A DNA stretch of 64,000 bases from Lachnospiraceae bacterium (GTDB lineage: Bacteria; Bacillota; Clostridia; Lachnospirales; Lachnospiraceae). The notes beneath the pieces were generated by a model, which searched no databases, was not told where the DNA came from, and saw only the letters and a list, made by a program, of their open reading frames with translations. Below are positions 25,263 through 35,000 of the stretch, one piece after another (positions within the stretch are counted from its first letter, which is position 1; every line of letters starts with the position of its first letter). Location: contig CAJTEM010000002.1 of the NCBI GenBank assembly GCA_910575255.1, forward strand, positions 203,019 to 267,018, in the 5' to 3' direction. The position numbers and the translations under genes were made by a program.

Positions 25263-26581
25263 GATAGTGTAACTCTACCTGGAGGTCCATATGGGCAGAT
25301 TTCCCCCTTTCCCCATTCCTTATTCTACCCACAGTTCCCGGTTATCGCTGCTTGAAAATACATCCTCATCCCTGTCTGACGGCTTATTGTCGCCGGTAGT
25401 GCTTCTACATATTTCCCATTTCTCTTTCGGCTCCTCTTTTCCCATTTTATCACATCCTGGACACTGTATACTCTCTCTTCTTCTTTCCTCTCTTCCTCCT
25501 TTTCTCCCCCAGCAGTTCTTCTGCCTTTCTTCCATTCTTCCAATAGATTCTCAGCTCTGACAGCTTTCCCGCTCCCTCTTTGCTCCAGCCCATCGGACGC
25601 GAACTCATCCTTGCTGACAGCACATGACTGATATGACTCTCCGTACTGCTCCCCATCACTCCTTCTTCTCTCTTTATCCGCATTCGGATCCCCTTCCAAT
25701 TCTTTTCCAGGTAGCCAACTCTTTCCTCCAGTCGCTTCCTTTTCTTCCAGTCCTTTCCCCTTTTCCTCTGCCACTCCTTCAGCTGCTTCCTTTTTCCCTC
25801 CGCTTCCTCATATCCTTCATGTACATACACCAGTTTTATGATTTGACCATTGTCCCCATGGCCCTTCCATCTTTTAATATCCCCCTTCTTCTTATGAAAC
25901 TGTAACGCGATATGGTCTTCATCCGCTTCTACATACAGATATTTTACCCGGCGTTTTTCCCCACCCGCTTCTTTCTTATAGGAAGGCGCATGGATTCTAC
26001 GGACATGACGCATCACCGTTTCTCTGCTCACCCGTCCTTCTCCTCCTGAGAGCCGACTGGCTTTTTCATAGCTGCTTTGGGCCGCCTCTTCCAACAGGCT
26101 TGCCTTTGCATCCTCGCTGAGCCGGGCATGAGGGGACAATCCCAGGATCCGGTCCAGAAGGTACGCGGTTTCTCCTGTGGTTTTATGTTCAAAACAGGTG
26201 TGGGGAAACGAAATGGTTCCAAGAAAAGTCAACAGATGTTTCTCACTCCGGTCTTTGATCTGCCAATGGATCTTGCATTTGACGCTGTCCTCCAGCATGG
26301 TATTGCATTCCTCCACCATCTCAAAGAGGATCCGGCAGCCTAATTCCAACATGATCTGTTTCACCCGAACCGCGTACTCTCCCAGAAGGGAGGGGTTTTT
26401 CATATAAGTTTTTTGATTTTCTTCTAATTGGGGGATTCCATATTTCACAAAATGTCGTATACTGTTATACATAAGACGACACCTTCTTTCGTTAATGTTT
26501 TTGTGGTGATTACATTATACTATAAAAGATGTCGTCTTGTTTTTTCATTTCTTAAAATTCCCCAGGTAAAGTTACACTATC
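25263..26581 (-). mobile_element. ISLre2-family insertion sequence, internally deleted
   Basis: Terminal inverted repeats GATAGTGTAACTCTACCTGG (from 25263) and CCAGGTAAAGTTACACTATC (to 26581) match at 19 of 20 positions. The element is about 1.3 kb, shorter than intact ISLre2 members because part of the transposase gene is missing. No obvious target duplication flanks it. It marks the downstream boundary of the defence island. Confidence 0.8.
25450..26472 (-). pseudogene. ISLre2-family transposase, damaged
   Basis: The N-terminal 240 residues look like ISLre2 transposases (VRVKQIMLELGCRILFEMVE, RVSRETVMRHVRRIHAP, YLYVEADEDHIALQFHKKKG, KLVYVHEGYEEAEGKRKQLK). A basic low-complexity stretch (KRGKDWKKRKRLEERVGYLE) follows where the catalytic core should continue. 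The C-terminal SHISHVLSARMSSRPMGWSK then reappears. The middle, about 130 residues, is deleted or scrambled, so transposition activity is unlikely without a helper element. Confidence 0.75.
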
Positions 26582-26643
26582 AAATATGATCTCTCTACAA
26601 TTCAAAACATCCTTCATTTAATGAATCCCTGTAAAATTCATCT

Positions 26644-26772
26644 CTAATAAACACCCCCTCCTATTATATCATCAAGCTTTTCCATAATATCACTTTCATG
26701 GTAATCCCATATACTTAGTTGAAAATCAAGTGTTAGTTCTTTCTCCCTTTTGCACATATCAACTATATTCAT
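26644..26772 (-). CDS. 42-aa ORF after the BREX operon, possibly a truncated gene
   Basis: ATG 26772 to TAG 26644 encodes 42 acidic residues (DMCKREKELTLDFQLSIWDY). It starts 61 bp after the cysteine desulfurase stop on the same strand with a weak RBS (aggggt) and ends about 60 bp before the ISLre2 end. It could be an operon tail gene cut short near the IS, or a small genuine protein. Not recognised. Confidence 0.3.
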   Translation of the reverse strand: MNIVDMCKREKELTLDFQLSIWDYHESDIMEKLDDIIGGGVY

Positions 26773-26832
26773 CTTTTTGCATACCCCTCAAAACAATCGC
26801 ATATAATACTTATCGTATTCTTTATCATATCC

Positions 26833-27951
26833 CTATCGCGAGCCCAATATTTCTATCAATGTATTGACAATCGTTATCACTTCCTGCTCTGTGTTATCTT
26901 TACTTAGGCTGATCCTGATCGTGCCTTTTTCATATTCTTCAGGCACTCCAATCGCTTTGATTACATGAGATACTTGGGTGTTTTTTGAATTACATGCCGA
27001 TCCTGTTGAAATGCATATTCCTTTTAAATCCAAACGATGTAATAACATCTCTCCTTCTGCATCTTTGATGGAAATACTGATATTCCCTGGAATATGGTTC
27101 CTGCTTCCATTTGGAATATAATCAATCTCTGCTTTTTGTAATTGACAGAAAAACATTTTTTCTAACTTTTCCAGGATCTCCCTGTTCTTTTTCATTCCAT
27201 CACAATTATTTTTCAACGCTACCGCCATAGCCACGATAGAAGCAATATTTTCTGTTCCTGACCGCATGCCAGACTCCTGATTCCCACCATCCAGAAATGC
27301 GTTTATTTTTACTCCCTTTTTTACATACAAAAAGCCAATTCCTTTCGGCCCGTTAAATTTATGAGCGGAAGCTGAGAGCATATCTATATCCAATTCATGA
27401 ACATTGATTGAAAGATGTCCCACTGCCTGTACTGCATCTGTATGGAACAAAGCTCCATGTTCATGTGTAATCCTGCATAAAGCCTCAATTGGTTCAATCG
27501 TTCCTATCTCGTTATTCACCATCATCACAGACACCAATTTTGTCTGAGAGGTAATAACTTCTTCCAATGTTTGGGGCAATACCACCCCTTTTTTATCAAC
27601 TGGCATATAAATAACAGGGACTTCTAATCGTTCCATGCTATTACAGGCATGCAAAACAGCATGGTGCTCAACAGAAGACGTAATTATAACTTGTCTGCTA
27701 TCAAAGAATGGCACCCCTTTTATTACCCAATTATTGCTTTCCGTCCCACCAGAAGTAAAATAAATTTCTTCCGGAAATGCGCCAATACAGGCAGCAATGA
27801 TCTCTCTGGACTGTCTCAATGCCTTCTTTGCCGGCCTGGAAAAAGAATATGCCTGGGATGCATTCCCATAATTATTCAAAAGATAAGGTTTCATTGCTTC
27901 AAATGCCTCAAAATCAAGCATTGTTGTGGCAGCATTGTCTGCATAAATCAA
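26833..27951 (-). CDS. cysteine desulfurase (IscS/NifS/DndA type), last gene of the BREX operon
   Basis: About 372 residues starting at TTG 27951, which gives the standard IscS-type N-terminus IYADNAATT and is preceded by ggagg; a GTG at 27966 is the alternative. A PLP enzyme that converts cysteine to alanine and carries the sulfur as a persulfide. Key features: TSGGTESNN, HTDAVQAVG, the PLP lysine in SAHKFNGPKG, and the sulfur-accepting Cys in STGSACNS. Its start lies 18 bp after the zinc-ribbon gene stop, at the end of the brxP-brxC-pglZ-brxL operon. This suggests a dedicated sulfur donor for the operon rather than general Fe-S assembly, the role DndA/IscS plays in DNA phosphorothioation. 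Confidence 0.92.
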   Translation of the reverse strand: MIYADNAATTMLDFEAFEAMKPYLLNNYGNASQAYSFSRPAKKALRQSREIIAACIGAFPEEIYFTSGGTESNNWVIKGVPFFDSRQVIITSSVEHHAVLHACNSMERLEVPVIYMPVDKKGVVLPQTLEEVITSQTKLVSVMMVNNEIGTIEPIEALCRITHEHGALFHTDAVQAVGHLSINVHELDIDMLSASAHKFNGPKGIGFLYVKKGVKINAFLDGGNQESGMRSGTENIASIVAMAVALKNNCDGMKKNREILEKLEKMFFCQLQKAEIDYIPNGSRNHIPGNISISIKDAEGEMLLHRLDLKGICISTGSACNSKNTQVSHVIKAIGVPEEYEKGTIRISLSKDNTEQEVITIVNTLIEILGSR

Positions 27952-27969
27952 TGGTAATTCCTCCACTCG

Positions 27970-28182
27970 TTACTCAAAAAGTTTGCATCCTTCCTCTTTA
28001 AATTCTTCTATTTTATCAAGAATATCCTCTGGCGAAACTTCTAAGAAAGTAGCAAGACAATTCAAACAATAAAAATTTTCCACATCTTCCCCCAGAAGTT
28101 TAATATTGATACCTATTTCATTTTTTAAAAGATATTTCTTTCCACATGCTATGCATGACTCAGCTTTTTGCCTTTTTTTCAC
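27970..28182 (-). CDS. 70-aa zinc-ribbon protein coupled to brxL
   Basis: Starts at GTG 28182, which overlaps the brxL stop as GTGA, a strong sign of translational coupling. Two CxxC pairs (CIACGKKYLL near residue 10 and YCLNCLATFL near residue 38) should bind one zinc or iron ion. A helical acidic tail follows (SPEDILDKIEEFKEEGC). It sits between brxL and the cysteine desulfurase. A sulfur-relay or scaffold role, or recruitment of the desulfurase, is an inference; no family name is recognised. Confidence 0.75.
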   Translation of the reverse strand: MKKRQKAESCIACGKKYLLKNEIGINIKLLGEDVENFYCLNCLATFLEVSPEDILDKIEEFKEEGCKLFE

Positions 28183-29651
28183 TGATTTTCAGGCTCCTTT
28201 ACTGTAAAATCCGGAACTGGCACCCCTGCATATTTATCATCTGCATACCCCATTTGAAGCCGAATAATAGCACGCATATCCTTGGCTGGACGCAGGCAAT
28301 AATTCTTAAAATCATTTACTGAAATGTCCTCAGACTTTCTGACATTAGGAAACAACAGCTTCAAATATGCCGTGCTGATTCTTTTGATCGCCTCTGTATC
28401 TCTGGTATCTGCGCCTTTTGGTAAAACAATCAACTCATCCACAATTGCACGATATGTAGGGTCTTCCCTCAACTCATGCATGACAGTTGCAAAATATTCC
28501 GAATTGAGGGCCCAGCCACATACCTTCAAATCATCAGTCATTCTGGGCAACTCCCACCCTTTAATAAAGCCATGAATACGGTCAAGGAATTGCGGTTGAT
28601 GAAATGGCCTGGGAAGCTCTACAAACATATTCTGATATTCACTCATCATTTCTGAAGAAATGTTTCCCAAAAAAACAATCCCCGCATCAACGTTCACTTC
28701 ATGATTGTCTGGCGCACGATATTTTCCATTTTCCATGATTGCCTGCAATGCGGATTGTATCTCGGTATCCTTCATATATTCCGCCTCCCGAATTTCATCA
28801 AGTGCAACATAATCACGGAAAGCCACAACACCATCCTTCTTTTTTCCAATATCATATATCAGTTTTGCTCTGGTGACCTTGCCTGAGACCAACCATCCAT
28901 GTCTGCTTACCTGACCAAAAAGATAAGATTTCCCCGTTCCCGCAGGTGCTAGTTCCAAAAGATTAAGCCTTTTTTCCACAAATGGAAGAAGCCTCTGAAT
29001 GACTGCCAATTTTTTCCCTATTCCCTCATAGCCTGCTGCGTTATAATCCACTGCTCCGAGAAGAATGTCTATCCACTCAGTAAGTGAAAATTCCTCTCTT
29101 GCGTACTTAAACTCATCAATATCCACGATATATGGGCAAAAATCACGAAAACTCACCAATTTAACTTTGCCAGGTTCCTTTTTTGATTCAGGATACTGAT
29201 ATCCCAATTCTACAATTCCCCAGTTTTCTTCTGATTTTAAAAGAGCAGTGCTGCATGTTTCCCAAACATCTGGCGGAATAATGGTTTCCTTATAACTAAG
29301 CCCAAAATCAGGAAGTTCAAATGAAGTTACCTGTGTTTTTATATCAATATTTACAGCTATTTTTGCAAGAAATTTCACCCTTTCCTGATAATTAACAATG
29401 CGATTGATAATTCCTTTCCAATTTTCCTTTTTAGGAATAAAATCTTTTATAAAATCAGTAGCGCCCTCTACATCGATCTCACCGTTTTCATCCTGGAACC
29501 GTTTTAATACCCAGTCCCGCATAAAAGACGGCAATTTGAAAGAAGAAATGAAATTACTCTTTTTTAAATCTTTATAAACAACCATCTCATCATAAGCGTC
29601 CTTTAACCGCTCAACAAAGTCTTCCATTTGCGCTGTCACTACTTCTTCCAT
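28179..29651 (-). CDS. brxL: BrxL-like AAA+ ATPase of the type 4 BREX system
   Basis: 490 residues from ATG 29651 with RBS gggaggg. BrxL-type landmarks in order: FSLTEWIDILLGAV (about 188), LLELAPAGTGKS Walker A (about 231-242), WLVSGKVTRAKLIYDIG, FRDYVALDEIRE Walker B, DAGIVFLGNIS sensor, and LDRIHGFIKGWELPRM. The N-terminal 130 residues are specific to this form. The protein ends soon after the AAA+ core, and I see no C-terminal Lon-type peptidase region, unlike the longer type 1 BrxL. BrxL rings translocate on DNA in studied systems and are needed for phage restriction in some BREX types. It lies 19 bp after pglZ. Confidence 0.88.
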   Translation of the reverse strand: MEEVVTAQMEDFVERLKDAYDEMVVYKDLKKSNFISSFKLPSFMRDWVLKRFQDENGEIDVEGATDFIKDFIPKKENWKGIINRIVNYQERVKFLAKIAVNIDIKTQVTSFELPDFGLSYKETIIPPDVWETCSTALLKSEENWGIVELGYQYPESKKEPGKVKLVSFRDFCPYIVDIDEFKYAREEFSLTEWIDILLGAVDYNAAGYEGIGKKLAVIQRLLPFVEKRLNLLELAPAGTGKSYLFGQVSRHGWLVSGKVTRAKLIYDIGKKKDGVVAFRDYVALDEIREAEYMKDTEIQSALQAIMENGKYRAPDNHEVNVDAGIVFLGNISSEMMSEYQNMFVELPRPFHQPQFLDRIHGFIKGWELPRMTDDLKVCGWALNSEYFATVMHELREDPTYRAIVDELIVLPKGADTRDTEAIKRISTAYLKLLFPNVRKSEDISVNDFKNYCLRPAKDMRAIIRLQMGYADDKYAGVPVPDFTVKEPENQ

Positions 29652-29670
29652 TCATATCCCTCCCATTGCA

Positions 29671-32016
29671 TCAGATCAAATCCACTTCCTGTCCAGTTAC
29701 TTTTTGTACGCGGAATGATAGATTTGAGCCTATCCTCTTGTCCCCTTCATATATATCTGCATTCCAGGTTTTGCTACGCTTTAACTCAGGCATAACGAAT
29801 TTTGCATGATACAAGTCCCCACTATGCTCACCTTCATAAAATTTTCCATTTACCAACAGCCTTGGTTTCTGAATGGGGATATTAGAAAACAAAGTGATTG
29901 CGGCAGTTTCTTTTGCATGCAATTCAACAAGAGGATTTGTAAAACAAAGCATGATATCGTCTGGCCGTTTTGAGATCACGATAACAGGCACCACAACCTC
30001 TTCTAAGGTTGCACCCCCATGTACTTCAACATTGGCTTTGCGTCCACCTCGAAACCTGTCATAGTTTGCTAAAATAGAATATCCATTTTCAAATGCTGCA
30101 AATGGAATATCCGGATCCTTATTTGCCAGGCAACAACGTCCGCTGTGTCCCGCCTTTTCATCTAGAGAAAGCTTTGTATCTGCCTCCTGTTCTTTAATTA
30201 CAGCAAGCCTGCTTGCCCCATGGTCAGCGATAAGAATTGCCCTTTGTTCTGGTTCTCTTGTAAGCTGTGCCTGGATTCTTCTCAACTGATCATCAATAAT
30301 ATCCAGTTCTTTAAATATATGAATCGGGAGTTTACATTTCTGATAGTCAATCTCCTGGCTATGATGTTTCAGTTCATCTAACTCTCCTATTTTCAGACAT
30401 TCCTGTGAAAAATATGGAACAAATTCTTTATTATTTTCTGTAATAGAAGGCAACATACAACTACCAATTTGCGTCTCTGATACCAATCCATATTCTTGAC
30501 ATTTTGCTTCTATATAAGCCAGATACTCCACACCAAGAGCATCGAAAAAATACACCTGTACGTTTTCTTTTGGCAATCGGTTTACAATTGTGCTGCGTGG
30601 CTGTAATTTATTATAAAGCCTTTCCAAAGCAAACGATTCTACTTGTGACAGAAATTCTGGCCAGATACGATTTGTCAGCTTCTGTAATTTATACTGAGAA
30701 AAATATTCGGTTAATATGCCCCAAAGTTCCTTATCCTTTTCCCTGAGTTTCATATTGCTTTCCGTAAATTCATATTTATGCAGGTACAATTTTAATTCCG
30801 CAAATGCCAAAGAAAAAATATCTTCTAACTCCTGATTTGTATATTCATAGATACTGAAACATCTCATCAATTCATATTGTTCTTTTTCACTTGCATCTGT
30901 CAGATAATAAACTGCATTTTTTTCACGAATTCCTACTGCCTTGCAATATTGATCTACCAATATTATATTTTCCGGAAATGCATCAATTAAGCGTTTCCTT
31001 TCATAATACTTCTGTTTAAATTCCTCCTCCCGCCAATCCATTTCGAGAATATCCATATAAATATGTCGTTCAAAATCCAAAACCGATTGACTGTTTTCCA
31101 GTACTTTTGTCAAGTATAAATTCCCTTTGTTTCCATATACCTTCAAAGCCAGCCATAAATACCACATCTTATTTTCATCTGGTTCTTCTGCTGCTTCACT
31201 TAAATGGGATACCAAATTTACTGTGGAGCCAAAAACTTTATGGACAACTGCAGAAAAAGTATGTTGCTTTTTCATGCTGTTTGCCAATATCCTCCACTGT
31301 TCTTCACTTCCAAAATTCTTTTCTGTCGCAGCTGCTAAATCTCTGTATTTTTTGATTAAGGCATCATAAATATTATCTATAGCAGCAATCGAATATACAG
31401 ACTTACAAAATAATGAGATAGGATGGTCTGTTATCACTGTTACTTCTGGGTTATCTCTCAGTGTTTTATTATTCATGCCTTCAAAATACTGAAAAAGATG
31501 CTTCATGTTTTTTTGTAATCTGCTATCATCAATAATTACACAATCCTCAAGACATTTTGCCATCTTGATTTTGGGAAGCGGAGAATACTCCCCCTCAACG
31601 ATCACAACCTTTCGTCCTACCCGCTGATCTCGGTTTATATAGCTTTTGAGATATTGCCGCGAATGGTCTAACAGAATAATTGCATGACCGCTTATTGGCA
31701 ATTCTAAAAGATCTCTGAGCAGTTCATTTACGTAATCTGCACTCCTTAACATTGCCACCTGTGAAACTCCAACTAACACATGGTTTTCCTTTTTTGTTTC
31801 TTTGCGACAAATCTCATATAAATCGGGCAACTCATCTTTTCGGCAATATTCAGAAATGTAAACACATTTTTTACTGCTATCTGCCTGAATCCGGCCTAAA
31901 ATATCTTGATAAATATCATAGTTTTCCGTATTCACAAGCAAAGGATATCCTGTAGATTCTCCTCTGCAATAAGCATTGATTTCCCCAAAACAAGATAGGA
32001 CATCTTTACAATCCAT
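29671..32016 (-). CDS. pglZ: PglZ-domain protein of the type 4 BREX system
   Basis: About 781 residues from ATG 32016, chosen because aaggagat precedes it; an in-frame ATG at 32037 is the alternative. The gene overlaps the brxC 3' end by 11 bp. The alkaline-phosphatase-like PglZ fold shows VYFFDALGVEYLAYI (first metal-site segment), AILIADHGASRLAV (second) and VHGGATLEEVVVPVIVI (third). PglZ is the defining protein of all BREX systems; in type 1 it is a core component of the modification/defence complex. The N-terminal 450 residues are divergent and helical. Confidence 0.9.
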   Translation of the reverse strand: MDCKDVLSCFGEINAYCRGESTGYPLLVNTENYDIYQDILGRIQADSSKKCVYISEYCRKDELPDLYEICRKETKKENHVLVGVSQVAMLRSADYVNELLRDLLELPISGHAIILLDHSRQYLKSYINRDQRVGRKVVIVEGEYSPLPKIKMAKCLEDCVIIDDSRLQKNMKHLFQYFEGMNNKTLRDNPEVTVITDHPISLFCKSVYSIAAIDNIYDALIKKYRDLAAATEKNFGSEEQWRILANSMKKQHTFSAVVHKVFGSTVNLVSHLSEAAEEPDENKMWYLWLALKVYGNKGNLYLTKVLENSQSVLDFERHIYMDILEMDWREEEFKQKYYERKRLIDAFPENIILVDQYCKAVGIREKNAVYYLTDASEKEQYELMRCFSIYEYTNQELEDIFSLAFAELKLYLHKYEFTESNMKLREKDKELWGILTEYFSQYKLQKLTNRIWPEFLSQVESFALERLYNKLQPRSTIVNRLPKENVQVYFFDALGVEYLAYIEAKCQEYGLVSETQIGSCMLPSITENNKEFVPYFSQECLKIGELDELKHHSQEIDYQKCKLPIHIFKELDIIDDQLRRIQAQLTREPEQRAILIADHGASRLAVIKEQEADTKLSLDEKAGHSGRCCLANKDPDIPFAAFENGYSILANYDRFRGGRKANVEVHGGATLEEVVVPVIVISKRPDDIMLCFTNPLVELHAKETAAITLFSNIPIQKPRLLVNGKFYEGEHSGDLYHAKFVMPELKRSKTWNADIYEGDKRIGSNLSFRVQKVTGQEVDLI

Positions 32017-35000
32017 ACTCGTTATCTCCTTGTCCACCTTTCAAAATCTGCATTCCAAAATCAACATCATCCATAATTCTTGCGCATAAATACTCACGTA
32101 ATACTTTTGTATCCATGGTATTGATTATTTCCATTGCCCGGTCACAGCCATTTAACTTATATTGCTTATCAGCCAGTCCTTTTAAACAATTTTGTACAGC
32201 ACGGTTGTCCATCCAATCGTAGGGTTGATCATAAATCTTATTTGTAAGTTCTTCCCGGATATTGGTCAAATCCTGTAGCAAAACAGAGTAACTTCCCACA
32301 ATGCATCGCAAAAAACAGTCATCACGTTCCTCTTCCTTCTCCAGCCTTTCATAAAAATCTGCACGTTTTAGATAATCCATCGCCTTTTTTGCATCAGACT
32401 CAGAAGGATTAGAACTTGCAATAATACGAAACATCTCTCTTGCCACACTTCTTTCCGAATCATCAAACATGCACAGAATCGGAGTCCTATACTTTTCTGA
32501 CCAACGATAGGGATCTTTTGTCTTTGTTTTTTCATGCCATAAATCTTTCAGCTTTTTCTTCCACTGGCTTTGTACAAACCGGTTCACCTCATTCTGGACA
32601 AATCTGTAATAGTCCGATTTTGATTTTGTAAATTGTCCGGAAGGGAATCCCTGATATAACCTGTCAATTTCTTCTTCATCCAAATCATTTAAAAAGGCAT
32701 TTGCATCTTGCTTAAAATAAAAAACCTGGTCTTTATAAAAAGTATCAAAGCTTTCCCTCTGATTTAATAACAGCTCATGAAACTTCTTTTTATTCTGTTC
32801 CAGCAATTCATCACTTTGCTTCATAATGCATAACTGCTTTAAAAACAATCCCAGATCTCCTGTCAATTTCGCCGCTACTTCACAAGGCAGCTTTATATGA
32901 TTTGTCTTTGCGTTCCATGCAGACACAGTTTCCCGTATAGATGTACTTTTTTGCAAGCTTTTATTACTTTCCAATATGATCTGGTATTCCAGAATAACAT
33001 CTGAAATTTTATTGTCTGCCGTAGAAGGATTCCACACCCAGTTAGCATCATTGGCATTGAACTTTTTCTTGATTTCTTCCAGATAATTACCTCCATCACC
33101 AATTTCAGCTGCAAGCCCAGGTAAAATTCCTTCCTGGTATGCTTCAATATAGGCAAGCATACCGCTTCGGCAATAGGCATTTGTCATTAACTTTTCCATA
33201 TCGGAAACCGCTTTTGGATTCTCCATAAAAATTCGGCCGATTTCTTCTGCAAGACTGCTTTCTGTAGCTTTATTTCCATTTGCTGTATTCGCAATCCCTA
33301 AATAATCATCAATAATTTCTTCTATAATGCCAATCGGACTTTCCAGTTTTTCATTTTTCAGAATATTTTTTACTGACCAGATAGGAAACACCAACTCCCT
33401 CATCTTGATACGCATCTGGTCTCTAGTATTCTCAAGTGACGTGCATTGATCTGAGGGGATTTTGAAAATCGCGGCAGTTTGATTCAGAAAATTCCGCATT
33501 TCCTGACTCATAGTTACAATATATTCTTCCCGATATTTCTTGTCTGGACTATTACGAAAATTGATAGCATTTGCTATCATAATTGCCATCTTACTAAAAG
33601 ACATTACTTCACTGGCCGAACCATTGCTCCAGAAAAAATCTGGTTTCGCATATTCCTTTAATACAAATCCCATTACCAAAGATGTCAAAGCAGAAGGCAT
33701 AAAACCAAATGGCTCTTTTTCTAATTCTTCTAATATGGAAACTACACTCACCCGACCTGCCTCGCTATGAAATCCCTGTTCTACAATCTCCATGACTTTC
33801 TTCTTTATCTGAACAATTGTTAAACTCTGTTTTTCCTGTTTTTCCCAATAGTGTTCTGTTTTCCATGCTCCTTCCAATGCTTTCTCAAAGCTTTTATTTT
33901 TATTTTTCTTATTGTCAAAAGCCCGGGAAAGTTCTTCTTTTATCCCGCACTCTGCACCTTCACGTAAATTGTATATCGTGTACATGGTATCATTTAATTC
34001 ATATTGTTCTAATCCATAATAATACTTCTTATGATTAATACTCTGTAATATGTCCTGTAGTTCAGCCAAATTAGCTATGCGCCGACCACTTTTATTTTCC
34101 TTATCATAAAGCTTAAATGCACCGTTTGAAATACGATCCTGCCATTCCTTTAATATTGTTTCCGCCTGTTCATTATAATATGTTGCCTGGTTTCTATCCT
34201 TATTCCGGTTATATTTACTAAAAGCAATATTGTCAATATATTGATCATACAAATCTTTCCCCATTGGTGTCAGCGTTTCAATAAAATATAAATCATTATC
34301 AGGCATATTGATATTTTTCATTATCGCCTGATGTATCTGTTCGGTCTCTCTTTCATTCACCGAAAATGTCACAACAACATAAAAACGTTCTGGATGCTGT
34401 CCTTTTTTCTGTTCTCCAATTATGGAAAGCAAATGATCATAAGAAGTACTCTTTATTACAAAACGATTTCGGATTACTGGCGGCAGTAATACTGCATCTA
34501 TCAGTTTTCCATTATCAATCAAATTTTGTGTTTTTGTCTCCTTTATCGCCTCCTCCCGGTATTCCTGAATATCTTCACTGCTCCCCAGATTTGCTGCACA
34601 ATATTCATATTTCCCACCACCAACCAGCTTTTTTAATAAGATCTTTTTTTCCATCAAGCCATTGGCAATCGCAACAGCTTTTCCTTTATTCCAGTCTGTT
34701 CCGGCAAATGCCAGATCAATATTCTGATCATTTGGAATCAGTAATTCATTTCCTGTAGCGCGAAGAGCAATCGCCTGAAGAAGCAGAACAGTTTTCATAA
34801 CCCGCTGCTCATCAGGGAGAAGCTTGTCTGCCTGCAGCATGCGATAGCTGTCCAAGACTCCCCGCACATCATCATTTAATCCTTTTTGCTCTTTGCCATA
34901 GAAAAAATCCCATAAAAGATCTATGGTCAATAAATTGATTTCATCCATTGGCCCATATTCATTTATAAACCATTTAAATCCTTTGGCTTCTGTCATATCA

